Source: JAJXXT01 sp963764465 (lineage in GTDB: Bacteria > Pseudomonadota > Alphaproteobacteria > Acetobacterales > Acetobacteraceae). From it: 64,000 nucleotides of DNA. Of this stretch, positions 16,343 to 25,121 are shown piece by piece. The stretch lies in contig CAVXSO010000002.1 in NCBI GenBank assembly GCA_963764465.1, positions 372,001-436,000 on the forward strand, given 5' to 3'. How positions within the stretch are numbered: the first letter of the stretch is position 1; each line of letters begins with the position of its first letter. The position numbers and the translations under genes are program-made. The notes under the pieces are model-generated. The model made no database searches. It was not told the origin of the DNA and saw only the letters and a program-made list of their open reading frames with translations.

Positions 16343-16843
16343 GTGAAATCGGCTGCCGACATCATCATTGCCATTGCAGAACGGTTCGCCGCCGGCCTGT
16401 TGGCGCTGGTGACGGTGCTTACCTTCGTCTCCGTGGCGTTGCGCTACGTGTTCCACTGGGCAATTCCGGATTCCTATGACTATTCGCGGCTGCTGCTTGG
16501 CATCCTGATTTTCTGGGGCATCGCGGTGACGGGCTTCCGCGGCGAGCACATCACCGTGGAGCTGCTCTACAACGCGCTGCCGCCCAGGGCGCGGCGCGGG
16601 CTCGATGTGCTCGGCACCCTCTTCACGCTCGGCTGCATGGCGGCCTTTGCGCGCGCCATGGGCCTCAAGGTGCTCGACGTGCGGGCGAGCGGTGAGTCGA
16701 CGTTCGACACGCACACGCCGATCTGGCCCTTCTACCTCGTGGCGTGGGCCGGTATCGCCGGATCGGTGCTGCTGCTGCTGATCCGCTTGGTCCGCCAGCT
16801 GCGCGGCGGCGGGAGCGGCGAGACGCCGGCCGTGACGCATTGA
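16343..16843 (+). CDS. TRAP transporter small permease, DctQ family
   Basis: A 166-residue inner-membrane protein with four predicted membrane helices (about 6-28, 42-62, 82-104, 127-148) and the conserved R-G-E-H-I-T-V-E-L segment of DctQ subunits. The likely start is the GTG at 16343, because the earlier part of the open frame overlaps the binding-protein gene out of frame. The stop overlaps the DctM ATG (TGATG). Confidence 0.87.
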   Translation: MKSAADIIIAIAERFAAGLLALVTVLTFVSVALRYVFHWAIPDSYDYSRLLLGILIFWGIAVTGFRGEHITVELLYNALPPRARRGLDVLGTLFTLGCMAAFARAMGLKVLDVRASGESTFDTHTPIWPFYLVAWAGIAGSVLLLLIRLVRQLRGGGSGETPAVTH

Positions 16844-18141
16844 TGGACGCTTCCGCGGTCGCCATCGCGGGCTTCGTGTTGCTGTTCGCGCTGATGCTGC
16901 TGCGCATGCCGGTGGGGCTCGCCATGGGCACTGTCGGCGTCGCCGGCTTCGGGCTGATGTCGGGGTTCGGGCCGGCGCTGCACGTGCTGGCGGAATCGCC
17001 CATCCGCACCGCGACGGACGCGGGGTTCGCGGTGATTCCGCTGTTCCTGTTCATGGGCACGATCGCCTCCGCCTCCGGCATGAGTGCCGAGCTGTTCCAC
17101 GCTGCGAACGCTTTCCTCGGCCACCGTCGTGGCGGGTTGGGCATGGCAACGATTGCCGCCTGCGCCGGTTTTGCGGCGATCTCCGGCAGCTCGGTTGCGA
17201 CTGCGGCAACGTTCTCCGCGGTCGCGTATCCCGAGATGCGGCGCTACAATTATCCGCAATCCTTCTCGACCGGGGTTATCGCGGCAGGCGGCACCCTGGG
17301 AGCGATCCTGCCGCCTTCAATCGTGCTTGCGGTCTATTCGCTGATCACCGAGCAGGACGTGGGCAAGCTCTACATCGCGGGTGTCATCCCCGGGTTGCTC
17401 GCGATCGCGATGTATCTTGCAACCATCACCGCCATCGGGCTTGCGCGTCCTGGCTTCCTGCCGCGCGGTGAGCGCGCCGCCTGGGGGGAGCGGCTTTCGG
17501 CGGCGCGCGGCGTCTGGGCAATCTCGCTGCTTTTCGTCTTCGTCATCGGAGGCATGTATGGCGGCGCGTTCACGCCCACAGAGGCGGCGGCGATGGGGGC
17601 AGGCGGCGCCTGGATCATTGCCATCGCGCGCCGGCGGCTGACGCTCGCGCAGATGCTCGATTGCCTGCTGCGCGCGGTACGGACCTCGGCCGCGATCTTC
17701 GCGATTCTAATTGGCGCCTTGCTGTTCGGCTATTTCCTCACCATCACCCAGACGCCGCAGCAGGTGACGCTGTTTCTCACCGGGCTCGGGCTCGGCCGTT
17801 ACGGCGTGCTCGCGGTGATCATGCTGATGTATCTCGTCCTGGGCTGCGTGATGGATGCGATGGCGATGATCATCCTCACCATCCCCGTCATCTTCCCGGT
17901 GATCACCTCGCTCGGCTTCGATCCGATCTGGTTCGGTGTCATCATCGTCATGACGGTGGAACTCGGGCTGATCCACCCGCCGGTCGGGATGAATGTCTTC
18001 GTCATCAAGTCCGTGGTACGGGACGTGAAGATCGGCACTGTGTTCGTGGGTGTGATTCCGTTCGTGATCACGGATATCCTGCGGCTGGTGATCCTGATAT
18101 CGTTTCCCATCCTTTCCACCTGGCTGCCATCTCACATGTGA
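16843..18141 (+). CDS. TRAP transporter large permease, DctM family
   Basis: A 432-residue membrane protein with about twelve hydrophobic segments, the ion-coupled channel subunit of a TRAP transporter. Family marks are L-R-M-P-V-G-L-A-M near the start, F-A-A-I-S-G-S-S-V-A-T-A near 106-117, A-A-G-G-T-L-G-A-I-L-P-P-S near 144-156 and a late L-I-H-P-P-V-G-M-N-V-F repeat-like motif near 380-390. Together with the binding protein and DctQ it forms a Na+ or H+ coupled organic-acid importer. Confidence 0.93.
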   Translation: MDASAVAIAGFVLLFALMLLRMPVGLAMGTVGVAGFGLMSGFGPALHVLAESPIRTATDAGFAVIPLFLFMGTIASASGMSAELFHAANAFLGHRRGGLGMATIAACAGFAAISGSSVATAATFSAVAYPEMRRYNYPQSFSTGVIAAGGTLGAILPPSIVLAVYSLITEQDVGKLYIAGVIPGLLAIAMYLATITAIGLARPGFLPRGERAAWGERLSAARGVWAISLLFVFVIGGMYGGAFTPTEAAAMGAGGAWIIAIARRRLTLAQMLDCLLRAVRTSAAIFAILIGALLFGYFLTITQTPQQVTLFLTGLGLGRYGVLAVIMLMYLVLGCVMDAMAMIILTIPVIFPVITSLGFDPIWFGVIIVMTVELGLIHPPVGMNVFVIKSVVRDVKIGTVFVGVIPFVITDILRLVILISFPILSTWLPSHM

Positions 18142-18166
18142 TGGCGGCTGCCGTAGCGAGAAGAAG

Positions 18167-19543
18167 ATGTCCGTGATCGAGGATCTGCGGGGCGCGATCG
18201 GCGCCAACGCCGTCGTGGCCGGCAGCGAGGCCGAGCCCAGGCATTTCGGCGACTGGCACGTGCCGATGAAGCAAGGGGAGCTACCCGCTGCGGTGGTCTA
18301 TCCCACGACCACCGCGGAGGTCGCGGCGGTGTTGCGCTATTGCAACGAGCACGGCATTCCCGTGGTGCCGCAGGGCGGGCTCACCGGGCTGCTCGGAGGG
18401 GCGACGCCGATCGAGGGGTGCGTGGCGCTTTCGCTGTCGCGCATGCGCCGGATCGAGGCGGTGGATGTGGCGGGCGCGACACTGACCGCAGAGGCCGGCG
18501 CGCCGCTGGAGACGATCCAGCAGGCGGCGGACGCGGCCGGGTTGCTGTTCGGCCTCGATATCGGCTCGCGAGGCACGTGCACGATCGGCGGCAACGCATC
18601 AACCAACGCCGGCGGCAACCGCGTGCTGCGGTATGGCATGGCACGCGAGATGATCCTGGGGCTCGAGGCGGTGCTGGCGGATGGCACGATCCTCTCCAGC
18701 CTAAACACGATGCTCAAGAACAACGCCGGCTATGACCTGAAGCAGTTGTTCATCGGTTCGGAAGGCACGCTCGGCGTGATCACCAAGGTGGTGGTGCGGC
18801 TCTATCCGAAGCCGTCGAGCCTGGCCACTGCGTTCGTCGCCCTGCCGTCGCATGCTGCCCTGCTTGAATTCCTCGGTCGCGCGCGGCGTGATCTGGCCTC
18901 GACACTCGCGGCGTTCGAGGCGCTCTGGCCGGAGTTCTACCATCTCGCGACGCATGAGCACGGCTGCCGCGCGCCGCTGCCGGAGGGGGCAGCGTGCTAT
19001 GTGCTGATGGAGGCGATGGGCACCGACCAGGCGCGCGACGACGCGGCGTTTACCGCCCTGATCGAACGCGCGCTCGAGGACGGAACGGCGAGCGACGCGG
19101 TGATCGCGCAGAACCTGCGCGAGGGGCGGGAGATGTGGAGCCTGCGCGATTCCGTGGCCGAGTTTCCGCGCACCTTCCCGCATGTTGGCTTCGATGTTTC
19201 GGTGCCGATCGTGTCCGTGGAGCATTTCATGGTGGATGCGCGCCGGGCGATGGATGCGCTCTACCCGGAGTTGCCGATGCTTTGGTTTGGACATCTCGCG
19301 GATAGCAACCTGCATATCTGCGTGCGACTGCAGGATGGCGGGCCGGGCAAGAAGGCGATCGACAGCGCGATTTACGGTTGCGTGAGGGCCGTGGGCGGCT
19401 CCGTTTCCGCCGAGCACGGGATAGGCATCCTGAAGAAGCCCTATCTCGGCTACACGCGCTCACCCGCCGAGATGGAGGCGATGCGGCGGCTGAAGGCGGC
19501 GTTCGACCCCAAGAGCATCCTTAATCCCGGCAAGGTGTTCTGA
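18167..19543 (+). CDS. FAD-linked 2-hydroxy-acid dehydrogenase (GlcD/DLD/D2HGDH type)
   Basis: A 458-residue flavoprotein. The PCMH-type FAD domain occupies about 35-215 (V-V-P-Q-G-G-L-T-G-L, S-R-G-T-C-T-I-G-G-N, then L-F-I-G-S-E-G-T-L-G-V-I-T). The C-terminal FAD-oxidase domain has W-F-G-H-L-A-D-S-N-L-H and S-A-E-H-G-I-G near 420, residues that hold the active-site metal in D-lactate and D-2-hydroxyglutarate dehydrogenases. It would oxidise a D-2-hydroxy acid to the keto acid, passing electrons to the respiratory chain. It lies 25 bases after dctM and probably uses the compound imported by the TRAP system. Confidence 0.88.
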   Translation: MSVIEDLRGAIGANAVVAGSEAEPRHFGDWHVPMKQGELPAAVVYPTTTAEVAAVLRYCNEHGIPVVPQGGLTGLLGGATPIEGCVALSLSRMRRIEAVDVAGATLTAEAGAPLETIQQAADAAGLLFGLDIGSRGTCTIGGNASTNAGGNRVLRYGMAREMILGLEAVLADGTILSSLNTMLKNNAGYDLKQLFIGSEGTLGVITKVVVRLYPKPSSLATAFVALPSHAALLEFLGRARRDLASTLAAFEALWPEFYHLATHEHGCRAPLPEGAACYVLMEAMGTDQARDDAAFTALIERALEDGTASDAVIAQNLREGREMWSLRDSVAEFPRTFPHVGFDVSVPIVSVEHFMVDARRAMDALYPELPMLWFGHLADSNLHICVRLQDGGPGKKAIDSAIYGCVRAVGGSVSAEHGIGILKKPYLGYTRSPAEMEAMRRLKAAFDPKSILNPGKVF

Positions 19544-19551
19544 GGGAACAC

Positions 19552-20340
19552 TCAGATCGGGACCAGCATCGTCAGCTTGAGCTCGGGTTGGGCGGCGACG
19601 TTGAAGCTGAGCTGCTCGAAGCTGAGGAAACCGTCGCGCGGGTGACGGAAGGTACGTAGGCCGCCTTCCCGCCCGAGCACCGCGTGTTCGTTCCATAATC
19701 GGTCGAACAGCGAGCTCCCGCGGCGCAGGTCCTCGATCAGGCTGCGCAGCCTGGGGTCCGCCAGATGAATGCCAACACCCGCACGGAACTCCGCCGCGAC
19801 GCGCCGGGCGCGCTCGTCGAAATCGCAGATCAGTTGGCTTGCTGCTGGTTCGAGGAAGATAAAGCGTAGAAGGCTGCGCTCGCCGGGCTGATCCAGCCAA
19901 CCTGGGAACAGCCGCCGTGCGCGTGCGTTGCAAGCGAGCGCGTTCCACTGCCCGTCGAGAATGTAAGCGGGCACCGCGATGGCTTTCAGCCCTGCGACCA
20001 GGGCGTTGGGCACGATCTCGGGCTCGGCAATGCCGTGCTCCGGGTCGTGCCTTCCGGCGAGCTCGAAGACGTAGGCACGCGCCGCCCGGTCGAGGCGGAG
20101 CGCGCGCGCAACCCTGGTAATGGCCGTCGCGGACAGCGCCACGTCACGGCCCTGCTCCAGCCATGTGTACCAGGTGACGCTGAGGCCGCAGAGCTGCGCC
20201 ACTTCCTCGCGTCGCAAACCAGGCGTGCGTCGCCTGCCGGCACGCGTGAGACCGACATTTTCCGGCGTGAGCCGCTCGCGCCGGGCGCGAATGAAGTTGC
20301 CCAGCTCCTGCCTGCGCGTCGTGTTATCCGGTTCCAACAT
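19552..20340 (-). CDS. XRE-family regulator with MmyB-like ligand-binding domain
   Basis: A 262-residue transcription factor. Residues about 10-75 form an XRE helix-turn-helix (L-R-R-E-E-V-A-Q-L-C-G-L-S then W-Y-T-W-L-E-Q-G-R). Residues about 110-260 resemble the MmyB-like PAS-type ligand-binding domain (W-N-A-L-A-C-N-A-R-A-R-R-L-F, N-x-L-R-F-I-F near 165). Members respond to small hydrophobic ligands. ATG 20340 was chosen over an upstream TTG. It is divergent from a SAM methyltransferase gene, a frequent arrangement in which the neighbour is the target, and ends 8 bases from the convergent dehydrogenase gene. Confidence 0.86.
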   Translation of the reverse strand: MLEPDNTTRRQELGNFIRARRERLTPENVGLTRAGRRRTPGLRREEVAQLCGLSVTWYTWLEQGRDVALSATAITRVARALRLDRAARAYVFELAGRHDPEHGIAEPEIVPNALVAGLKAIAVPAYILDGQWNALACNARARRLFPGWLDQPGERSLLRFIFLEPAASQLICDFDERARRVAAEFRAGVGIHLADPRLRSLIEDLRRGSSLFDRLWNEHAVLGREGGLRTFRHPRDGFLSFEQLSFNVAAQPELKLTMLVPI

Positions 20341-20432
20341 GGTGGCAATGATACCCGTATAAACAGGCAACTTACACTGGTTTGAAGGTGGTCCAAACTG
20401 CCGCGTTGCCGAACCAGCCTGGGAGCCGTCTC

Positions 20433-21203
20433 ATGTCCGATTCCAACAGCCAGGCGGATGTCGTCGCCGCGCAATTTGGTGAGCGCGCCTGCGTCTATCT
20501 GCTCAGCGCCGTGCATGCGCAGGGCGCCGATCTCGAGGCGCTGGTGGCTTTGGCGCGCGAGCGGCCGGGCGGACGCGTGCTCGACCTCGGATGCGGCGGC
20601 GGGCACGTGACGCTGGGGGTCGCGCCGCACGCGGCGGAGGTCGTTGCCTACGACCTGTCCCCCGAGATGCTGGCGGTGACGCAGCAGGCTTCGCGTGAGC
20701 GCGGGTTTGCGCACGTGACCACGCGGCAAGGCCTGGTCGAGGCGCTGCCGTTCGATGACGCTTCGTTCGACCTCGTGCTCAGCCGCTACAGCGCGCATCA
20801 CTGGCGCGATCTCGCGGCGGCGCTGGGCGAGGCGCGGCGCGTGCTCAAGCCCGGCGGCATCGTCGGCATCGTGGATCCTGTTGCCCCGCCGGTGCCCTGG
20901 ATCGACACCTATCTCCAGGCTATCGAGTTGTTGCGCGACCGCTCGCACGTGCGCAACTATGCCGCGGAGGAATGGCTCGCGGCCCTGGCGCGTGCGGGGT
21001 TCGCCGCGAGCGAGGCCGGGCGCTTCCCGATCCGGCTCGAGTTCACGTCATGGGTGGAACGTATGCGCACGCCGGCGGTGCTGGTTGCCGCGATCCGTGA
21101 GCTGCAGCGCGCGATCGCCGCGGAGACGAGTGGCTATTTCGGTACCGAACCGGATGGCAGCTTCTGCCTTGATGTGGCGCTGTTCCGCGCGACCACCGTC
21201 TGA
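20433..21203 (+). CDS. Class I SAM-dependent methyltransferase
   Basis: A 256-residue cytosolic methyltransferase of the UbiE/COQ5-like group. SAM motif I is V-L-D-L-G-C-G-G-G-H (near 47-56), with an acidic residue in A-Y-D-L-S-P-E-M near 72-79 and a post-motif A-L-P-F-D-D-A-S-F-D-L-V near 104-115. The methyl acceptor is not predictable. It is divergent from, and perhaps controlled by, the XRE/MmyB regulator. Confidence 0.86.
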   Translation: MSDSNSQADVVAAQFGERACVYLLSAVHAQGADLEALVALARERPGGRVLDLGCGGGHVTLGVAPHAAEVVAYDLSPEMLAVTQQASRERGFAHVTTRQGLVEALPFDDASFDLVLSRYSAHHWRDLAAALGEARRVLKPGGIVGIVDPVAPPVPWIDTYLQAIELLRDRSHVRNYAAEEWLAALARAGFAASEAGRFPIRLEFTSWVERMRTPAVLVAAIRELQRAIAAETSGYFGTEPDGSFCLDVALFRATTV

Positions 21204-21231
21204 CGCGAGGCTGCGAAGCGGTGGCGGGGCG

Positions 21232-22548
21232 CTAAAGCCCGAAGTTCAGCCTCACCATCACGATATTGTCGTCGTAACCGCCAGTCTGCGCGGTTTTCGT
21301 GACGTGGTCGAAACTGCCGACGATGTGAAGGTTACGGTTCGTGAGCCACGTTACCGAGGTGCCGCCGCCGGTGAAGTTCGAGGTTCCGCCGCCGTTGTTG
21401 TAGGCGAGGTTGTCCCAGGTGGCGTGGGCGCCGAGCAACACGTCGCGTCGCAGTTCGTGATCCACGCTGAGGCGCGCGGCGGTGAGTGTGTAGCTGACAT
21501 AGCCTTCCTCCGCCGCATCCTCAATTCGCCGGTCGAGGGTGCCGGTGACCGTGGTGAGCCCGGTCGGTTGCCAGATCACATTGACCTCGGCGACCGGGGC
21601 GACGTCGTTGCTGTAGGCCGAACTGCTGTAGGTGCGAGCCTGGACGCCGAACAGCGCACTGACATGCCAGACGGCGGAAGCGGCGAAATCGACGCCGGCC
21701 AGCGCCGTGACGCCGTGGCTGTCGGTGCTGGGCACACCGGAAGCGGCCTCGGTGTGGTGGATCTCGGTCTCGCGCAGGGATACGACGAAGCTGCGCAGGG
21801 GAGCGACCTCATAACGCATCGTCATCGATGATTCGAACTCGATCCGATCGCGTGCGGCCTGGGATGTGGGCACACCGGCGATGCTCACGTTCTGGAAACG
21901 GTAATCGCTGATGGTGAAGGATGGGTTGAAGGCGAAGCGGCCGGCCGGGATGGTGGAACTGGTGCGCAGCGTATCGACGGAGAAAGCGCCGGGAGCGTCA
22001 AGCTGCGGGGAGTCGAGGGTGCGGGCCGTCTGATGCAGGGAGAGATGCGAGTAGCCGGCGGTGATGCGATTCTGCCCGACATCGAGCGCGCCGCCGATGG
22101 CCGCGGTCCAGTCCGTGTAGTCCTGGTTGGACAGCGAGGGGTACCTGTAGTCGTCAACCGAAAGGAAGGCGCCGAGCGCGTTGCGCGACCACAGCGAATT
22201 GGCGGCGATCGAGGCGGATGTGTTGAAAAGGGCGGAGCCCTTGCCGGGCGAGGTGCCGGTGACGTTGTCGTCGTAGCCGACACCCTCGGAGGCGCGTGGC
22301 TGAACCAGGAAGCTGCCGACATGCATGCCCTGATAGTCGGTTTCCGGGCGGGCGCGGGTGAGCACGGTGACGCCAAGATTGTCGCTGGTCCCGAACAGGC
22401 CCTCAGGGAAAAATTGGGTGACGTACTGGGCGTGGGCGCCGCTGAGGACCGTACCCACCGCGCCGGCGCTGATGGCGCAGAGGGCGACAATCCGCAATTT
22501 GCGTCGTGAATTGCGACGAGAATTTCGGAAAATGCGCCGCGGCTTCAC
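21232..22548 (-). CDS. Outer-membrane beta-barrel protein of the exopolysaccharide locus
   Basis: A 438-residue protein with a basic leader and a signal peptide cleaved after A-H-A (near residue 40). The mature part alternates hydrophobic and polar residues in strand-like blocks and ends in a terminal strand with Phe (V-M-V-R-L-N-F-G-L), as expected for a barrel recognised by BAM. It resembles the putative beta-barrel porin 2 family often found in exopolysaccharide clusters, where a role in polymer secretion has been proposed. It is divergent from the Wzc-type gene across a 297-base regulatory region. Confidence 0.78.
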   Translation of the reverse strand: MKPRRIFRNSRRNSRRKLRIVALCAISAGAVGTVLSGAHAQYVTQFFPEGLFGTSDNLGVTVLTRARPETDYQGMHVGSFLVQPRASEGVGYDDNVTGTSPGKGSALFNTSASIAANSLWSRNALGAFLSVDDYRYPSLSNQDYTDWTAAIGGALDVGQNRITAGYSHLSLHQTARTLDSPQLDAPGAFSVDTLRTSSTIPAGRFAFNPSFTISDYRFQNVSIAGVPTSQAARDRIEFESSMTMRYEVAPLRSFVVSLRETEIHHTEAASGVPSTDSHGVTALAGVDFAASAVWHVSALFGVQARTYSSSAYSNDVAPVAEVNVIWQPTGLTTVTGTLDRRIEDAAEEGYVSYTLTAARLSVDHELRRDVLLGAHATWDNLAYNNGGGTSNFTGGGTSVTWLTNRNLHIVGSFDHVTKTAQTGGYDDNIVMVRLNFGL

Positions 22549-22593
22549 GCGCGCCCCTCCACCCTTTCGCGACTCCGGGGAAAAACGCCAAGA

Positions 22594-22610
22594 TTCCCCG
22601 AATCGGGGAA
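22594..22610. promoter_or_regulatory. Palindrome TTCCCC-N5-GGGGAA in the exopolysaccharide control region
   Basis: Perfect 6-base arms separated by GAATC, 11 bases upstream of the sigma-54-like element and 45 bases upstream of the divergent barrel gene's start. It is a candidate operator for either gene. Confidence 0.4.
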
Positions 22611-22621
22611 GCTCTGCTTAT

Positions 22622-22637
22622 TGGAACGCTCGTTGCT
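22622..22637 (+). promoter_or_regulatory. Sigma-54 (RpoN) promoter-like element
   Basis: TGGAACG, four bases, then TTGCT matches the -24/-12 consensus TGGCACG-N4-TTGCW with one mismatch and the required GG-to-GC spacing. Transcription would start near 22648, about 200 bases before the Wzc-type gene. Confidence 0.55.
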
Positions 22638-22845
22638 GATGGAAGAAGCTCGGCCAGCCCAGAGACGTGCCCGGTGGGGGACGCGGTCAGGCCGGCGGTA
22701 GCGAGGTGGTAAAGGAGTTGCCAGCGTTGCGTTCGCCGTCGCTCCTCTTGCGCGGCCGCTCGCCAGCGGTGTCGCGGCGACCACTCGCCCGCCTGACGTT
22801 GCGGTGTCCGTCGCGGATGCGTTGTGGGGGAGCTCGTTCCGACTA

Positions 22846-25086
22846 ATGTCCGTCACCCATCCCGGCGACCTGCCGGTCCCCGAAAGCACCAGGCCGCTGC
22901 GCGCTATCGATTCCGTTTCGCCGTGGATGGTGTTCGACGTGCTGCGGCGGCGGAAGATCACCTTCGCCGTGGTCGCGTCGCTGGTTCTGGCGGCGGGTAT
23001 CGTCCTGGTCATGCGCATGGTGCCGCAATACGAGACGCGCGCCCTGGTGCTTGTCGATACCCGCAAGAACACGCTCTCCGACCTGCAGGCGATCTCCGCC
23101 GGAGAACTGCAATCCGATGCGGTGCAGGTGCTGACCCAGGTCGACATTATCCGCTCGCCGGCGCTGGCCGAGGAGGTCGCGACCCAGCTCGATCTCGCCG
23201 ACGCGCCGGAGTTCAAGAATGCCATCGACGGTCCGCCAGGCCTGGTGCGCCGTCTCATGCTGCGTGTGGGCGACATGCTCGGTTTCCCGCCGCCGCCGCA
23301 CTCGGTGCTGGCGCAGAACCAGCGCACCCAGCTCGCTGCCAGCATCCTGCTCAACGACAAACTTTCCGTCATCAACGACGGCCGCTCCTATGTCATCGGC
23401 ATCCAGGTTCGCACCCTGGACCCAGCCCTCGCCGCGCGGATAGCCAACGCCTACGCGCGTGTTTATCTCGATTTCAACCGCGCGCTGAAGGATCGCGCCG
23501 TAACCCGTGCGGATGCTTGGCTAGCCGAGCGCGTCGCGCCGCTGCAAGATAAGCTGAAAACGGCCGAAGCGGAGATCGCCAATTTCCGGCAGGCGCATGG
23601 CCTGATCGAGGAGCGACCCTCGACCGGTACCAACGACCGGCGCGCGACCGTCGCCGGCCAGCAGCTGGCCCAGATCAACGCATTGTTGGTGCAGGCCACA
23701 AGCGACCGGGTCCAGAAGGAGACCAGCCTCGCGGAGATCGAGGCGGCGGAGAAGGGCCAGGGTGACCTTAACAGCGTGCCCGAGGTCGTCGCCTCGCCCC
23801 TGATCCAGCGCCTGTTGGCCCAACAGGCCGAGATCGCCGCCCGCGTCGCCGATATCGGCACCACCCAGCTCGGCGCGAACCCGCAGCTCGTGGCCCTGCG
23901 CGCCCAGCAGGCGGCGATTGGCGTGCGCATCCGCTCCGAAGTCGAGAAGATCGTCGGCTCGATCCGCTCCGAGGCTGCCACCGCGACGGCGAGGGAAGCC
24001 TCGCTCAAACAACGCCTGGCGGACTCCGAGGCAAAGGTCGCCGAACAGAACAGAGCGGAGATCGAGCTGCGCGCGCTCGAGAGCGAGGCCGACGCGGCGC
24101 GGCGCGTCTACATGGACACGCTGAACAAGGCCGAGCAGACCAGCAACGAGCGCGACATCCAGCAGCCGGATGCGGAACTCATCTCGCTCGCCGCGGTGCC
24201 GCTCTCGCCGGCACCACCGACGCGCACGCAGTATGGCCTGATCGCGGCGCTGGCGGCCGTGATCCTCGGCGTCGTCGCCGCCTTTCTGCGCGAACGGCTG
24301 GAGCGCGGCTTTCGTAGCGCCGAGCAGCTCGAGGAGGAAACCGGCCTGCCGACGATCGGGTTCCTGCCGGTCGCGCGCAAGCCGGAGGCGGCGCTGGCGA
24401 TGGAGGAGCAGCGCTCCCCCTATGTCGAGGCCATCAATGCCGTGCGCGGCGCGCTGTTGATGTCCGATGCCGCCGGTCACCCCCGTGTCGTGCTTGTCAC
24501 CTCGGCCCTGCCGCGGGAGGGCAAGACCTTCTTCGCCGTCTCGCTCGCGCGATCGGTGGCGCTCGCGGGCGGGCGCAGCCTGCTGATTGACGCCGATCTG
24601 CGGCGGCCCTCGGTCGCGCGCACCGCGGGCATCACCGTGCAGTCCAGCCTCAACGCGCTGGTGGGAACCGGCGGTGATCACGACGCGATGCTGGACCGGC
24701 TGATCCAGCGCGACGACGTGACCCAGCTCGACATCATTCCCGCCGAGGGAAATGGCAACAACGTCCAGGACCTGGTGACCTCCGACGCGCTGCGCGGGCT
24801 GGTGGACGCGGCCCGCACGCGCTACGACCTCGTTGTGATCGACGCGCCCCCGGTGCTTGCGTTCGTGGACGCGCGGGTGCTGGCGACGGTGGCAGACGCG
24901 ACCGTCATGGTCGTGAAATGGCGCGATACGCCGCGCAACATGGTCTCGGGGGCGCTCAAGATGCTGCGCGGTTTCGGCACACGGGTGGCGGGTACAGTGC
25001 TGACGCAGGCGGATCTGCGCGCGCTGACGGCCAACGAAGGCAGCCACGCCTATCTCTATCGGAATTACGGCAGCTACTATCAGTGA
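22846..25086 (+). CDS. Polysaccharide chain-length regulator / BY-type tyrosine kinase (Wzc-like)
   Basis: A 746-residue inner-membrane protein that controls polymer length and export. A Wzz domain begins near 25 with a first membrane helix (about 37-55); a long coiled-coil periplasmic region (about 190-440) ends at a second helix (about 463-482). The cytoplasmic kinase follows: Walker A-like L-P-R-E-G-K-T near 550, Walker A' D-A-D-L-R-R-P near 585, Walker B V-V-I-D-A-P-P near 665, and a C-terminal cluster of five tyrosines in the last 12 residues for autophosphorylation. An alternative GTG start lies at 22804. It is the first gene of a rightward exopolysaccharide operon. Confidence 0.9.
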   Translation: MSVTHPGDLPVPESTRPLRAIDSVSPWMVFDVLRRRKITFAVVASLVLAAGIVLVMRMVPQYETRALVLVDTRKNTLSDLQAISAGELQSDAVQVLTQVDIIRSPALAEEVATQLDLADAPEFKNAIDGPPGLVRRLMLRVGDMLGFPPPPHSVLAQNQRTQLAASILLNDKLSVINDGRSYVIGIQVRTLDPALAARIANAYARVYLDFNRALKDRAVTRADAWLAERVAPLQDKLKTAEAEIANFRQAHGLIEERPSTGTNDRRATVAGQQLAQINALLVQATSDRVQKETSLAEIEAAEKGQGDLNSVPEVVASPLIQRLLAQQAEIAARVADIGTTQLGANPQLVALRAQQAAIGVRIRSEVEKIVGSIRSEAATATAREASLKQRLADSEAKVAEQNRAEIELRALESEADAARRVYMDTLNKAEQTSNERDIQQPDAELISLAAVPLSPAPPTRTQYGLIAALAAVILGVVAAFLRERLERGFRSAEQLEEETGLPTIGFLPVARKPEAALAMEEQRSPYVEAINAVRGALLMSDAAGHPRVVLVTSALPREGKTFFAVSLARSVALAGGRSLLIDADLRRPSVARTAGITVQSSLNALVGTGGDHDAMLDRLIQRDDVTQLDIIPAEGNGNNVQDLVTSDALRGLVDAARTRYDLVVIDAPPVLAFVDARVLATVADATVMVVKWRDTPRNMVSGALKMLRGFGTRVAGTVLTQADLRALTANEGSHAYLYRNYGSYYQ

Positions 25087-25121
25087 CCGTCGGTGCGGCG
25101 CGGGACTGAGGACGGGCCCCG

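Noticed and set aside
20755..21831. Open frame running from the methyltransferase into the barrel gene
   Set aside because: It covers the methyltransferase in another frame and the barrel gene in antisense, with no family signal.
23521..25047. Leftward 508-codon open frame opposite the Wzc-type gene
   Set aside because: The sense strand encodes a full chain-length regulator/kinase; the antisense product is rich in R, H and G and shows no motif.
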